Assembly (NCBI GenBank): GCA_951394405.1
Contig: OX596345.1
Location: 2,628,300 to 2,692,299, forward strand
Length of the DNA: 64,000 bases
Direction: 5' to 3'
Origin: Coprinellus micaceus
Lineage: Eukaryota > Basidiomycota > Agaricomycetes > Agaricales > Psathyrellaceae
Shown here piece by piece: positions 1 to 11,813 of the stretch (position 1 is its first letter; each line of letters begins with the position of its first letter). The position numbers and the translations under genes are program-made. The notes beneath the pieces were generated by a model. That model was not told where the DNA came from and did no database searches. It saw nothing but the letters and a program-made list of their open reading frames with translations.

Positions 1-147
1 CGCCTTAGCCCCCTCCTCCTTGGTGGCGTTGACAAGCTCGAGAGTGAAACGTTGGATCTCGTCCTTGTCGCGATGGATTCGGACGGGCAGGCGGGTGAAG
101 CAGTAGGGAAGGCCGGAAGTGACGACAGGGACGGAGTTGTAAGGCAT
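1..147 (-). CDS. Unrecognised protein, N-terminal 49 residues (leaves the window)
   Basis: A frame opens with an ATG at 147-145 on the minus strand and stays open for 49 codons to the window edge, so only the amino terminus is visible. It begins MPYNSVPVVTSGLPYCFTRL and continues with a charged stretch rich in Lys, Glu and Arg. There is no signal peptide or membrane segment. Codon third positions are mostly C or G, like the well-supported genes here, and the upstream side (148-260) has a CATATATTCC-like TATA candidate near 240, which favours a real start. I do not recognise the family and assign no function. The frame is too short for a firm call, and an intron could lie just outside the window. 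Confidence 0.5.
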   Translation of the reverse strand, partial: MPYNSVPVVTSGLPYCFTRLPVRIHRDKDEIQRFTLELVNATKEEGAKA

Positions 148-3100
148 GTTATTGAGCTAGTATGGCGGGTTGGGTGGAGAGGCGTTGGTGAGAGTAATCT
201 ACTATCATATAGGCTGAGAAGGGGATGGTGAAGGCTGGGAATATATGTTGTCGACTTAAATGTTAGCCACTCCGTGAATAGCCGCGACCAGACGACCGCC
301 TTTGCTGGTCGGTTTATGCAAACGCGATCTGCGACCGTCCGACGGTCGTAATGCAAGTGCTGATGGCCCTGTGACGTGCATGGCCCCAAAGGAGGGTTTC
401 GACGTCATCGGGAAAGGAGAACGGCAGGGGACCGTCGGACTGAGACACGCTATGGTTTCAAGGCAGAGTCAGAGGTGCCGAAGCTGACGAGCAAGTCTGA
501 GACTGCGTCGATTGGGATACCTTTTTACAAGGCGAGGGTCGGAAGAAAGTCAAGGGAGGTGAGGCTGTCTAGAGCCAGCAGGAGATCGGGGAATGTCATG
601 TGGTACGGATAAGACGCTGAAGATGAACGATACAGACCTGGGTCCGAACCCCTTCCCTCCCTTCCGCCCATACCTCAATCCATCGCACACGCCGGGCCAT
701 GAGCATTGAGAATCCGCCTCTATACGCGTCAGATCTAGTGGTGCCGAAAGTGTCGAGACTGATACGTCGAGGCGGGGATATCTTGAGAGGGCAAAGAGGA
801 TCTTGGACTACAATGAGACGATCGTGGAGGTCAAGACACAAGGTAGAGAGCCTGACGAAATTCGGTGTCTGTTCCCCAATCCAGAACCGAGCCGGAAACT
901 GCCGAGCCGGTGTTTTGGGAGGCGATTATCTCTTGATCTCTTCGCTCTTGAATCTCATCCACCACCACCGTGGACTTGATTCCCACTTGAAGGACATCTC
1001 TATCTGGTTACCTATCTTCATCTACTCATCTCCCCAGATCCACTGTGCTGTACCCGAGGGACCGTCCCTTCCCGCTGCTATGCGTCATTGGGGACTCGGA
1101 CGCCCATCCTGGATGTCTCGGAACCTGGATGGTTCAATACTCCCTGTTTGAAACGCTGTTTGTCTGGGCCTTAGGATCCAGGCGCTTGGATTTTTGTCTC
1201 CTCTGGGAACGACGTACACGCGTCGACAGTCTCTCGGCCGTCATGCCCGATACTCCGCTCTCGCCGACCACTCGGGAAGGGATGCGCTCGCACTAGAGAG
1301 TTGTCTCTGCCATGCGTGGCACATTCATGTCCTCTCGTGTAGTGAACAGGCTGGCGGTGGACTTGGATGCACGATGCGTGGCCAAAAGGTCACCTTTACG
1401 CCGCAGCTACGCTATCTAGGGGCCGTTCTTTCTCGAGGACTCTGTGGCGACTGCCCACCTTGGCATCTATCCCGCCCGTGGGTGTAGCCTTTCCGATCTG
1501 AATGTCAGTTATCGCATCTGACATTGTGCCCCCCCCCCCGCGCCTGTCGGAACAGCCAGTTTGACGGGTGCTAAGGGCTTGGATTCGCTGACGTCTATTG
1601 CGTATGCTACCTCGAGGCTGCGACCCCAACCCATCACCGTATCTGGACCTCACTCGTTATTATTATTGTCAAGAACCCTGGTTCCTGGGGTGAGGAGGTC
1701 ATATACGAGTAGATAAGGGTGATAGATCCTATTTACGCAACGCGCCTGACATCGTCCTTGTGCCGAGGCTTCGGCGGGGCTCTAAGGAGGCTCGCTCTCG
1801 CTCTCCATATCTCGCATTCTCACGGGAGTCGGGAAGTCCAGGAAACATCACTAGAGGCCCTAAATAGGCGATTATAGGACCTTGGGTTCATCAGTCAGCG
1901 TTCCCCCAAAACTGGCTTGTGGAGGGCGTCTGGCTCTTCGACAGCAGAGATCGATCCATAGTGACACAATCACGGAAATTTTGGCCTCGTCAAGGGAGGC
2001 TTGGTCCGTTTCTTGTTCATTTATCGTTCATGCGGTCATTGAGCCATATCAACGCATGCCAAGCTGTCGCCGCCCGCCTGGATAAGGTACCCCTTGGAGT
2101 TCCTTCCCGATATTTGACCTTCGGAACTGGAGTGTGGTACGTTCCGAGTATCCATGTATTTAGCACCGCTCCGTTCTCCAACGACACTGCTCGACCCCAG
2201 AAAGTGACCCCGCACGCTGGAACACGAGGGTACTTCCCCTATCGCTGCACAACCATTGGTTCCCATTAGCCTAACTTGGAGTCAAAGTAAAGGGGACAGA
2301 GAGGTGTTGTTGGGTGTATTTCTATGTCTATTGCATGCCCTGACACCATTTTAACGAAGTCCAAGCGAGGGTGGAACGGTTTCTTAGAGTCGAAGCCCTC
2401 GTCGAATTGTCCTGACCGACGGGTAAAGATTTCATTGGCCGCCGTAAGTGCCCTTTCAAGTGAGGCCTGGCGTCCCTAATCACTCGGATGTACCCCAAAA
2501 TTGTGACCGAATGGGATCGAGGGGGTGGCTTAGAAACAAATGAGGATAATGTTACGGACTATCCCTGATTTGCCTACCCATTGAAACGAGGTTCGTTCTG
2601 TTCGGAATTTAAGCGCTCAAACGCGCAGTTCCCCGCTCACAATTTGCCGGTCCCGGCAGACTCATGCCTTCTGGTGGTGTTCTTCTGCGAAGGAAGGTTT
2701 GAAGTTTGATTTTGACAATAGATATGATCTGTCAAGATTGACACCACCTACGTCAGTTTCGCGTCATACCACCGCTCTTGTCTGTCGCTACTGTGCTAAC
2801 TTCTCGGACAGCACTTCGACCGTCGAATCCCCACTAAGTCCCGCCGAGACCATCCTTATCACATTCTCGATCAAGTACAGGAACGCCTCCCCTACTCAGC
2901 GAGGCATGCACACACACTGCTGCTCTCTGCCCATAGAGCGCCTTAAAGGGGGGTAATCGTTTTAACACGTCGGAGACGCGCTTATGGCCCCTTCTGTGGG
3001 CATCCTGGTACTTAGCCCCGTTTCTTGAGGAATGGCGTGACTGAACGCCGCTGAGTGGCTTGTCTAACTGCGGTATCTGTCAACGTAAACACTGAAATGT

Positions 3101-4689
3101 CGAAACGGTGCCCAAGGGGTCGAACCGGTTAGATCGCGGAGTTTGGTAGGGCCGCACTCTGAAAGTAGGTACGGAGCTCGTTGATGGCCATGTTCCCCGT
3201 CTTGTCGTTGATTGGCTGGGTCCAAATGAGTGCTACTGTACCATTGGTTCTCGTTCCGTGTCAAGATTATCAGATAACGCACTTGGATCGGGCGCACCTT
3301 AGCCCGCGGTTTCCACGCACCAGAACGCTTCCCTGGGTTCCGCGAGACCTTCCTGTTATTCTTTGAAACATTTTCCGGGGCACTTAACTTCCGCTTCCCA
3401 TCCGCAGCCGAGGTATAATGCTGAATCGTAGCGCCTCCCTCCCTGGCGCATCAAGGGACGATTTGTAAAACCTGAGGAATGAGGGTAGACCATTGCTTGA
3501 ATTGAACACACCGTGTATGTACCTTATCCGACGTCATTTAAGTGTAGGCTAGCTAAAACGCCCGTAGGTACCTCCCCAGGAGCAACTTGTAAGGTAACAG
3601 CCTTCTGGTATTGATTATTGATGAGCTAAAACGCCCCATTCCCGTATTTCTCAGCTAAGTGACGGGCCGCTTTCTCAATGAGATGTATGCCTGCAAGCCC
3701 TCATGCTACGTGAAGGCAGGCCTATCTCACACCGGCTCGTAAAGGGCTTGTCCGGGCCAACAATGAGTCTTGGACCCCTCTCCTGGGACACACAGTATCT
3801 TGGTTCCTTGCTGACTTGGGAAGCATTGGTGGCGGGTTACGGCATCTCCGAATGTGAAGAAATTTACCCAGGTAAGTGACGGAGCAAGTGATTGCCTTGC
3901 TGTGGAGCTGTGGCGGGCATGAGGAATGCAGCATTCTATTGGTAGTATGAACGTGTAAATAACCACGGACGATAAAATTGTTATGGCGCTGTTTAGTCTC
4001 CACCCATCTGACCTCTCCTATGGCGCGCCAGCTATATACTTCCTGAATATGAAGAGATGATAGAGTTTGTAGAGAAGCCCTACACCCTGAAATTTGCGGC
4101 GCACAGATAACAAGGAACTAATTAGAAACTGTCCGAACACACGCCGTGCACATCGCAAAATCCAGACAGCCGCCGACTGCGCGAGTAAAGGTGCTCCTTA
4201 AGTGCGATACAGGGTGCGGTTTATGAGCATGACCTTTCCTCCTCAGAGAAGAGCGGTCCCGCAGCGACGGTCTACATAGCGCACTGGCAGCCATGAGAGA
4301 CCCGTTGTCTCAGAGTACAAGGAAGGGTACTCGTTATATCACATGGACATGTACCGTCTCTGCTTTGTGCCTTAACTAATCTCCGAGTCGGGCACAGGCA
4401 CACACGCGCATACACTGTATGGCTCTCTGACTCATTTCACCCCGTCTTTTGAATTTGTGCCCTTCTTTTGAGCGCCTAGACACTTCTTTGGGGAACGGCG
4501 TACATGGGTTAGTCGAAACACAGCACAAGAAATGCTGTGGCTTAATTGACCTTGGAGCCAGCTTGACATCAACACGCGGCTCGTAAGCGAGAGGTACACC
4601 GCAGCAGCTCACCCAAGGCCATCTAATTAACCACTGTAACAGCGCGTAGAGAGCCTCAGGGAAACAGGTGCCGTTATTTGAAGACTACA
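148..4689. other. Gene-poor stretch, no supported gene
   Basis: About 4.5 kb in which no open frame has a recognisable domain, signal peptide or consistent exon structure on either strand. A poly-C run lies near 1530-1540. The block at 3770-3970 has a diverged inverted counterpart at 12765-12935 and is listed separately. The rest shows nothing I can support. Confidence 0.5.
3770..3970 (-). repeat. Inverted repeat block, copy 1 (possible gene relic)
   Basis: Read on the minus strand, this block matches 12765-12935 read on the plus strand, with shared landmarks in the same order: a CCGTGGT start, a GCCACAGCTCCAC box and the stretch encoding WVN(F/L)FTFGDAVTR. That short peptide is loosely reminiscent of the first conserved block of fungal GDSL-type esterases (usually FTFGDS.T), but the Ser is Ala here and no other catalytic block is visible. 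The similarity between copies is seen directly; the esterase idea is weak inference. Confidence 0.35.
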
Positions 4690-7020
4690 GCAACTTTCGA
4701 GACGACAAGTACAATTTACTATGTTTACTTCGAGTGTTCATGAACTACCGGATTTCGGGTTTAACTTTGGCTTTGCGACGCCCAGGATATATATAACGCA
4801 AAACGAACCAAATACATCCACACGATGAGGTTCTTCTTGCACAGCGACTTCACAACATCCCACAGTTCATGGGAATCTGATCGATAATGGGAATATCAAG
4901 CTATGAGGACGCCGGGTAAGAATCAAGTACCCTCGATCCCTGAGCCAACGAGGATCTACTCACATCGACGTCACAACATACATTTGCATTGCAACCATTG
5001 GTCCCGTTAAGGGTGCACGGAGGGCCTGGGTCGAAGGTTTATAGAACAGGGTTTCCTTTGATGATGTGGAACGAGCACGGGAAAGAGAGACACACTGGGA
5101 AATGGAAACGAGAGGCCAGAAAGGGTCCCTGTGCAGCAAATATTCGTGCACTGGGCAGCCGTAAAGGCCGGGAGGAGTGCAACAGTCTGAACCCAGATGA
5201 GACTGAGAGCCGCGGCGGTGAGGTTCATGACTAGTCAAGAGGATTGGTATGGTAACCGTGGGCTGAGTCGACTGGTGTTGGTTGTTGATGACATGGGGGG
5301 CAGGGTTGGGCGTACTTTTGAATGTGGCCGGGGAGCCCAGTGTCAGCGGTAAGTGTTGGACGAATTTGGGGTGGGTAACTCAAACCATCTGAGATAGCTT
5401 GCTGGCTGAAGCCTGGACAGGCGGTATGACTACTAAGACCATTTTTTGAGCGTGGAGTTCAGTCATTGTACCTGGTGCGAGCTCCCTACGACGGGCCTAC
5501 GTAGATCAGTCGTCAGACAATTGGGCGAACCTAGTGTACCGATGCTTTCGGTTCATCCAAAAAGCTTTGTACGGCCAATCAGAGGGTTGACGGAGACTCG
5601 CTCTCTCCGGAAGGTGAATGCGGAAGGATAAGACTTGCGGAAATGGACTCGGTCAAGTCGGCTCAAATAAACTGTATGAGGTCAGAAGGAAACACGATGT
5701 ACGCGCTCGCACCCCCTATCCGAATCAGATATTAGTAGATGCAAAATGCGATATGGTTCATGCACGTGTGATATAACGAGTGTGCCCGTGTTATCACAGT
5801 CCAGCGTGGCCGCGAACGCCGATGAACATCTCCTTCGACGGGAGGTCCTTCCCTACATCGCATCGTGGTACCGCCGATGTGGATTGATTATCTGATAACC
5901 TCATACCCCCGGGTTCGTTTCACATTGATGAGACGTAAGTGAGAAGACTAGGGGGCTGCTTACTCTCCGCCAAGCCTTTATCGAGGTCCAGCCAATCAAC
6001 GACAACAAACCCCATGCCCGCCTTCGTCGCACGGGCCTACCAGACTCCGCGATCTTACCAGTCCAGTCCCCCGCACACCTTTTCCACAAGGTTACAATAT
6101 TTAAATTGAAAAATGCCGAGGGTAGACTGTGAACCCAGCGGCTGTTTGTTACGGTTTCCTTCAGGAACGGGGTGGGGTGGCAGGCAGGCGCCTTGCGTCC
6201 TCATTGGAAGAGGGTACCATCGCGTCGGCGTCCGACTACATACTCCTTCCCTCGCCATAAAGATCTATATATATACAGAGCGTAGACGGTGCATCGCCCC
6301 TGAGTAGTGCAGGAGGTCGAGGTGCGATTGAGGTACGACAAGAATCGTGTCCTGCGAGTTTAACGCGTGTTTTGGGTGGTCGTAAGCGACGAAGTCCTGT
6401 CCGAGAAGGGTGAGTGGCGGTGAACGAGAGATGTGGGATGACGCGACTGTGACGTGGGTGGTGGTGACTGGTGTCTGGATTGACAGGTCATATCCGTGCA
6501 CCGTCGAAATCAAACTTCGAATCGGCCCGTGAGCGGATGCCCCAGGCGACGTCCAAGCGCGACTTTGGGCGCCTAAATGACTACAGGGACGAATCTATCT
6601 CCAATGGGTATTAGGGTAACCCGGGTCCAGGGACTTCTCCAGATCAGCTTTCGAGTCACCCTTCCAGTCCGATTGAGCCAGAGTTCTGAGGTGCGAGTAC
6701 TTATGTTTAGTAGGAGGAATGGGGTATACGTGAACAGGAACTGGGCACGTAGAAGTTCCAATGAAACCTCGACCCAACGTCCAGAACGGGGTCTCGATTC
6801 GGGGCTCGGCTCTTAGACCTTGGATTTGATACCTCTCGGACCTTGGCTTGGGGTATACTGAGATGAGGTGTGGTTTGACAGTGGCCTCGTCGATTGGGGC
6901 TCGCTGTGTTTTGGGTTGGACTTGGTCGGATCTCGTGCGGCGGATTGGGTTTCGCGTCTCACCCCTAGCAATCTCTTTGCGATAATAGTGAGTGGGATAC
7001 CCGCCCGGAGGCTCAATGCT
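4690..7020. repeat. Diverged segmental duplication, copy 1
   Basis: This segment aligns by eye, in the same orientation, with 11160-15230. Shared landmarks in order: AGTACAATTTA and TTCGGGTTT near 4705-4765 (11180-11235); the hydrophobin-like gene; a CCGATGC.TTCGGT.CATCC box at 5539-5560 (12022-12043); a GGTTGACGGAG..TCTCTCCGGAA box at 5585-5612 (12070-12098); GAGGTC.GA.GGA.AC.CGATGTAC at about 5678-5702; GGGGCCTGCTTACT-like sequence near 5950 (14166); AGTCACCC and TGGGC.CG near 6650-6755 (15010-15100). Copy 2 holds about 1.5 kb of extra sequence (12600-14110). Substitutions are frequent, so the duplication is old. Confidence 0.7.
4850..5228 (-). CDS. Hydrophobin-like small secreted cysteine-rich protein (copy 1)
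   Basis: Three exons on the minus strand (5228-5096, 5025-4964, 4900-4850) joined by GT-AG introns of 70 and 63 bp give an 81-residue protein. Residues 1-25 form a signal peptide with a hydrophobic core ending TAAQ. The mature part has eight cysteines at about 27, 31, 32, 48, 56, 61, 62 and 78: the C-CC-C-C-CC-C order that defines hydrophobins, including the typical C-x4-CC (CNANVCC) near the end. Loops between cysteines are shorter than in usual class I proteins of about 100 residues. Hydrophobins are secreted, self-assemble at air-water interfaces and coat hyphae. The paralogue at 11317-11710 has introns at the same positions and phases, which strongly supports the model. The TATA position (5315-5322) is degenerate (TTCAAAAG), so expression may be weak. 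The family call rests on cysteine order; a general cysteine-rich secreted protein is the alternative. Confidence 0.7.
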
Positions 7021-8036
7021 ACTTAACGTGTAAGCGTTGCAAACACGTACGTCTCCCAGCGGCCTGGAAGGCCACTGATCGTTCTCCGAGGCGAACGGTG
7101 CGCATCTTTGGGCCTGCGATCGTTTATCGGTGCACTGGAATCGCGCCGTGCGCCGGGCGCTTCGTGTTTGGGATATGCAACTCTTTGGCGTTCGTTTGGA
7201 CCGGTTTTGAGTAACCGCGTACGCCTTTCCGGTAGTACGTCTTGAGTACAACAAGTTCGTTCTTGATTACACAGTTGGTTACACGGCGAGGATCGAGCTT
7301 GGTACGGAGGGAGATTGAAGTCTCAGCCTTTGTTGCCTGGTCGCTTCTAATCGTTTTCTCAGCGTATATCCAGAGCTCCATGAAGCTTCTCTAGTGATGC
7401 GCCCTCGGCTGTGCTCGTAGCGATTTCGAGTATTCGTCTCATTCCCGACAGGGTAACCTGGGGCGGAGATAGGGGTGGGAACGACGGCAACCCGTTCGGC
7501 ACGTGGGTATCAGCGACGACGTCACTTGTCCCTGACCACCACCACCACCTTGTCCTCCTCGTCCTTCGACATCTTCAAGCTTGCAGAGAGGCTCGAAGTT
7601 TTGTACACCCCCTCTCGCTAAATATATGGACAGCGCCACGAAGTTCAGGGGCCATGCGCCCATATCTACGATGGGAGAGGGGTTCGGGCTGATCTTCAGT
7701 TCTGGATGAGCAGAGGTGCGTTCCTCATTCTCTGCGTGATTTCGTGTCTTGAACTGACTCTAGAGCTGGGCTTCCAACTGATATTGGAACATTGAGATAA
7801 CCCTGTGCAGTATTACCCCATCGAGGGACACGGACGATCCGGGGAACCTCCCAATCGCTGTAACGTTGGGCGGAATATTCCGTCGGCGCTCCTTGCTCGA
7901 GGACGTCTGGATGTCCTTAGGAGCGGTTCAAGCGGGTAATATTTTGCGTCTCTATCTCCGTCCTTCTCTTCAAAAATAACTAACCCTCACGCACTCTCAG
8001 TGAAATCCCACTTCTTTTCGCCCCGTCCACCTTTCA
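7021..8036. other. Unassigned sequence
   Basis: No recognisable gene. A 219-codon minus-strand frame overlaps this region and the duplication (6595-7254), but it is Arg/Ser/Thr-rich, lacks domain-like blocks and is not conserved as a frame in the duplicate copy, so it is not annotated. Confidence 0.45.
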
Positions 8037-8938
8037 ATGGCGCCCCAACCCCGATCGACAGACACACAACACGCGCCCTACGCCCTCTGTGTGGGCAGAG
8101 ACAAGTCTCTCCCGCTAAACTGTCCCTCCTTCGAAGACTCGCCCTCGACGTCACCGTTCACCGCTATCCGAACCAACTCGACCGCAACCCCTGACTTCGC
8201 CTCAGAAACCGGGAACTCGTTCACCGGACTCGTCCAGGCAATCGAACGTACGTCCTACCACTGCCACTTGGCTCTACCTATCCCAGATCTGAACGCCCAT
8301 GACAGAAACCAGAATTCACCGTGATCGAAGGTAACCCTCACCCGCCCTTGAGCGAGACGGGTTCTTTCGACACGTTTGAAGACCATGTCCCCACTGGCGT
8401 TACTTCACTGCCTGGCTCGCGTCCCACCTTCACTCCACCCCCCGCCCACGCACCGCGCCCCACCCCGCGCGATCGAGGGTCGTCGGGTCGATCGACGGCA
8501 ACGTGGTCTCGTGTTCGATATATTCAAAGCGGGCTGCCAGCGGGGTTCTTAGACCTTTCCTTCAACGTTTTGAATCCTCCTCCTGGCTCGGGGTCTTCGT
8601 CGTCAAAATTCAGTCCCACGCGGCCGCGTCATACACCTTCCTACGCTCACGCCTTCGTCTACCGTCGGGGTGCTTGTTCCCCATCGACCTCCCAGTCGAT
8701 CTCCTCGTTCCACGTAGGCCTCCTCGTCGACCTCGCCGTCCCCCGTCGACACGATTGTTCCCCATCTGCCCGCGTTGGGTGTCCCCTCCTCGTTCCATAC
8801 GTTCACACCTTCGCATGTCTGCGTGTCCCCCCGTCTCTCGTTGCCATCGCCCTCGTTTCCCCCGAGTTCAGGTCCACTGGGTACGCGCATGGGTGGGGAC
8901 TCAAGTTGCCCGGCATACGATCTAACTATCGACCCTAG
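8037..8938 (+). CDS. Candidate multi-exon gene, unrecognised Ser/Pro-rich protein
   Basis: An ATG at 8037 starts a 211-nt exon (to 8247) with mostly C or G third positions, ending at a strong GTACGT donor. A 65-bp intron (8248-8312, ending CCAG) joins it in correct phase to an exon opening at 8313 that encodes FTVIEGNPHPPLSETGSF and then a Pro/Ser/Thr-rich stretch. The frame stays open to 8938, but from about 8500 other frames look equally open, so the 3' part and true end are unknown; further introns are likely, and a Ser/Pro-rich frame continues to about 9104. There is no signal peptide, membrane segment or known domain. Proline/serine-rich linkers are common in fungal regulatory proteins, but nothing here defines a function. 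The start and first intron are the best-supported parts. Confidence 0.35.
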
Positions 8939-11159
8939 CGCCAACGCAGACGTTCGATCCAGCGAAGTCGTTCAATTCGTACCGGCGGTAGGCGGTTGGG
9001 GAAGGCAAGCATTGCCTTGGCTTGGAGGTGAAGCGAACCCAAGGACCTCGCTCGGGTTCCCCTTTAACGCCAACGTCCCGGGCTTTAGAATGAGTCCGGC
9101 GTGAATCGACGTTCGGCCCCCGCTGGTCCGTTGGGGGAAGCGGTGGTGACCGGGCACCCGCGGTCGGGGAGATCCGATCGTAAAGCTGGAGGCAGCAAGG
9201 GTAGGGAGGGTGAACGTCGATTGTATGGGAGTGGTGTCAGTGATTTCGCGGTTCAGGCGCTCCATGGTTACGCTGGACCTCGAGGCTCAAGTTCTTTCCT
9301 CCTCGAATCCCGTCCTCCAAGCTTTTTGCCACTGCACCTCCCGGGTCTTCGTCGAAGGGCTTGTGCCCCGCGCCTTGGTCGTCGAAGAGTTTCAGCTCCG
9401 GCGTTGTCATCATCAAACGATCTCGAGCGCCCCGGGATATCTAATGTCGTGTTTGAAGTTCGGAGAAAGGATACCGGGGGATTCCTCATCGAACTCGAAC
9501 GTCGGTCTCCCTATCGATCCTGAGGCCTGGGAGAGAGTACGCCATAGAAGTGTTACCGCACCGGGGAGGGCTAGGGATACATTGAGTCGGTGAAGGAGAC
9601 ACGGACGAGGGAGGATCCGTGTTAGCCGTTGCTCGGTTCGGCGGACCCTCCCTCGTTCGACTCTTCGTAAGCGGCGGTGGGGACGGTGAACGAAACGCTT
9701 CGCCAAGGTCAATACCACGCACTCGACGTCGAGGGACGCGGGGGAGAGGGGGTCTAGCGACATCCGACTTTTGAGTTGTGGTTCACGAAGAGGCGATGGG
9801 GCTATGTGTCGTGAGCCCGACGAGCTTGGGTTCGACTCCTAGGGACGGGGGAGGAAGCGTCAGTGTCGTGAGTCCTGCTAGGTGTTTGGGTGAGCAAGGA
9901 GAAGGAGGTGGGGAGGGGCAGTGAGGGGGAGATGCGAACAGTGGGGAATCGTGTTTGGAGTTGGGGTTCGGAAGGGCGTTCGATATGGAGAAGTGGGCAA
10001 CGTGGAGGGTATTAAGTTGATGTACTCGAGGAGAGGGAAGGAACAACGAGGCGAGGACGAGACTGACGGTTCGGCCCTGGGAACGTATAACGTTATGTGC
10101 TGTGGCATACGTTCTCAAACAGGACCGGCGTGGGTCGGAGCAACTTTGATTGAGGGGATCGCTCGAAGGTGAGGACACGTGGACTCTTTGGGTTGTCATC
10201 ATACCGCCCTACGCCCATCCCTTCTTCATGACTCGAGCCATAGAGCTACTGGAATGACTGGTGGGCGAGCTCTCGTCTCCGTTCGAAGGGATACTCGTGG
10301 TGACAGAGTCGGATAGGACATCATATGGTACCATCCCCTAGTCTCGAGGACGCCGATAATCCGCCTGTTCCACTCCTGAATATTGCGTAGGCCGTCTACG
10401 CTATGTTTCATCGACGCCGAGAGACAAAGGTTTGAGCCAATTTGCATCGTTCGTCTTGGGGGGCAAAGCGTCAGTTAGCTACACGGGTGGTTATACCTCT
10501 GCTGTACTGACTAGATTAACCGGCATTTTAAATAAAGGCTCGTCGCTAAGAATCACAGAGAGATAGCCAGTAGCCTTCCCTTCTCCAGTTTCTTCTCCGG
10601 TGGCCGGATATGCATGCATCGGATGAACCGAATTCTCCGCACGGGCAGTTACTACGCCAAGTCCATACCTCACCAAACGCTCTCGGGGTTCCGTCCTTCG
10701 TGCATGCACTGCGCCTCTCAGCGATTCGTGCCTTGCGGACGGGTGAACCCAACGCGAGGCTATGGCATATATATACACCCGCATTCGCAACAAGTACGAA
10801 TCGCTTGGTTCTCGAGCCATGGGGTCATTTGTCCAGGGGCCCGGGGAGTACTCAGATGGAGGAGCACCAACAGGATAAAGGCGAAGCCCTGTATCTTGGT
10901 TGGAGTGTGCGAGAACAATGGGGGTGGGTCCTTCTCGAGGGGATTCCAGTCGAATGACGACCCGGAATTGGCGGTTTCACTGCTTGTAACACGGCGCTTA
11001 GGCACCCCTGAACCTCCGTGAAGGACGCCTGACCGCGGGTGAGAACAGAATTCGCGTGGGATGTGCGCACAGTAGAAATTCGCGCCGTATCCTTGGATTG
11101 AACACCGCGGGGAGGATTTCGGGGCAGCAGATGCCTTTAATTGACTCGGAAACTAAAAG
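8939..11159. other. GC-rich unassigned stretch
   Basis: Several overlapping frames on both strands (for example about 9160-9593 plus) look protein-like, but none has a start, consistent splice pair or known motif, and base composition alone keeps frames open here. From about 9840 to 10060 the plus strand is strongly purine-rich (GGAGG/GGGGA runs). Nothing else is supportable. Confidence 0.4.
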
Positions 11160-11316
11160 AAGGATATTCGATACTACAAGTACAATTTAATAACTTTGGT
11201 GGCTTGTGAACTACGGGTTTTCGGGTTTTAACTTTGGCTTTGCAACGATCCGGCGATATTTAACACGAAAGAAGCTAAGATCACCCATTCACTGAACTTC
11301 TTATGGGAGAGCAACT

Positions 11317-11710
11317 TCAGGCGGGAATCAGGGAGCAGAGATTGTTAGGGATAGGCAACGGAATGGGGACGAAGGTGCCAATAGGAATGGTAGCCTTCAA
11401 AAATACCAGGTTAGAGCCCTCTCCAGCCCCCGCCAAGAAGAATTGACTCACATCACAGCACAAGGTGAAAACCCCACTGGGGCAGCCACCGGACGGGGCA
11501 GTGGAAAATGTAACTCCAACGGTCGGTGGGGCTGAACGGAACAATTCAGAATGAGTGTTCTGTTTAGCGGCGGGGAATGAGCACTGGCAAAGCACACTCA
11601 CGACCCAAGCTGACAGAAAAGTTGACGCAAGCACAATTGGCAGTGACAAGCACCGGAAGGAGTGCGGTAGTCTGGACGAGGGTGAGGCTGAGAGCAGTGG
11701 TGAACTTCAT
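11317..11710 (-). CDS. Hydrophobin-like small secreted protein, cysteine-depleted paralogue (copy 2)
   Basis: Three exons (11710-11602, 11531-11452, 11394-11317; introns 70 and 57 bp, first donor a perfect GTGAGT) encode 88 residues. The signal peptide (about 1-24) closely matches that of the 4850-5228 protein (ALSL.LVQT.ALLP). Six cysteines remain, at about 26, 28, 53, 61, 62 and 83. The CC pair near the end (FTLCCD) and the last cysteine are kept, but the first CC pair has become Cys-Ala-Cys spacing and the fourth cysteine of the eight-cysteine hydrophobin pattern is missing. The mature part is more hydrophobic and Pro-rich than copy 1 (IPIGTFVPIPLPIP). The frame is intact and a clean TATAAAAG sits about 100 bp upstream, so this gene may be expressed with an altered disulfide pattern. 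Secretion is inferred from the signal peptide; function beyond hydrophobin kinship is unknown. Confidence 0.7.
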
Positions 11711-11805
11711 GATTAATGAGGAGGATTGGTGCTGGTTTGGTATCGGACGGGGGTTCAGTCGACTGGGCTTGGTTGTCGATGGGGTGGAGGCCTGAGTTCG
11801 GCATT

Positions 11806-11813
11806 CTTTTATA
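11806..11813 (-). promoter_or_regulatory. TATA box of the copy 2 hydrophobin-like gene
   Basis: On the minus strand this reads TATAAAAG inside GGCCACATATAAAAGAAT, about 100 bp before the start codon at 11710. The matching position upstream of copy 1 (5315-5322) reads TTCAAAAG within an otherwise similar GGCCACATTCAAAAG context. Confidence 0.55.

Noticed and set aside
6595..7254. 219-codon minus-strand open frame
   Set aside because: Rich in Arg, Ser, Thr and Pro without domain blocks, and not kept as a frame in the duplicated segment at 15.0-15.2 kb.
9790..9860. tRNA-like GGTTCGACTCC box
   Set aside because: No acceptor-stem pairing or anticodon arm could be drawn around it; a chance match.
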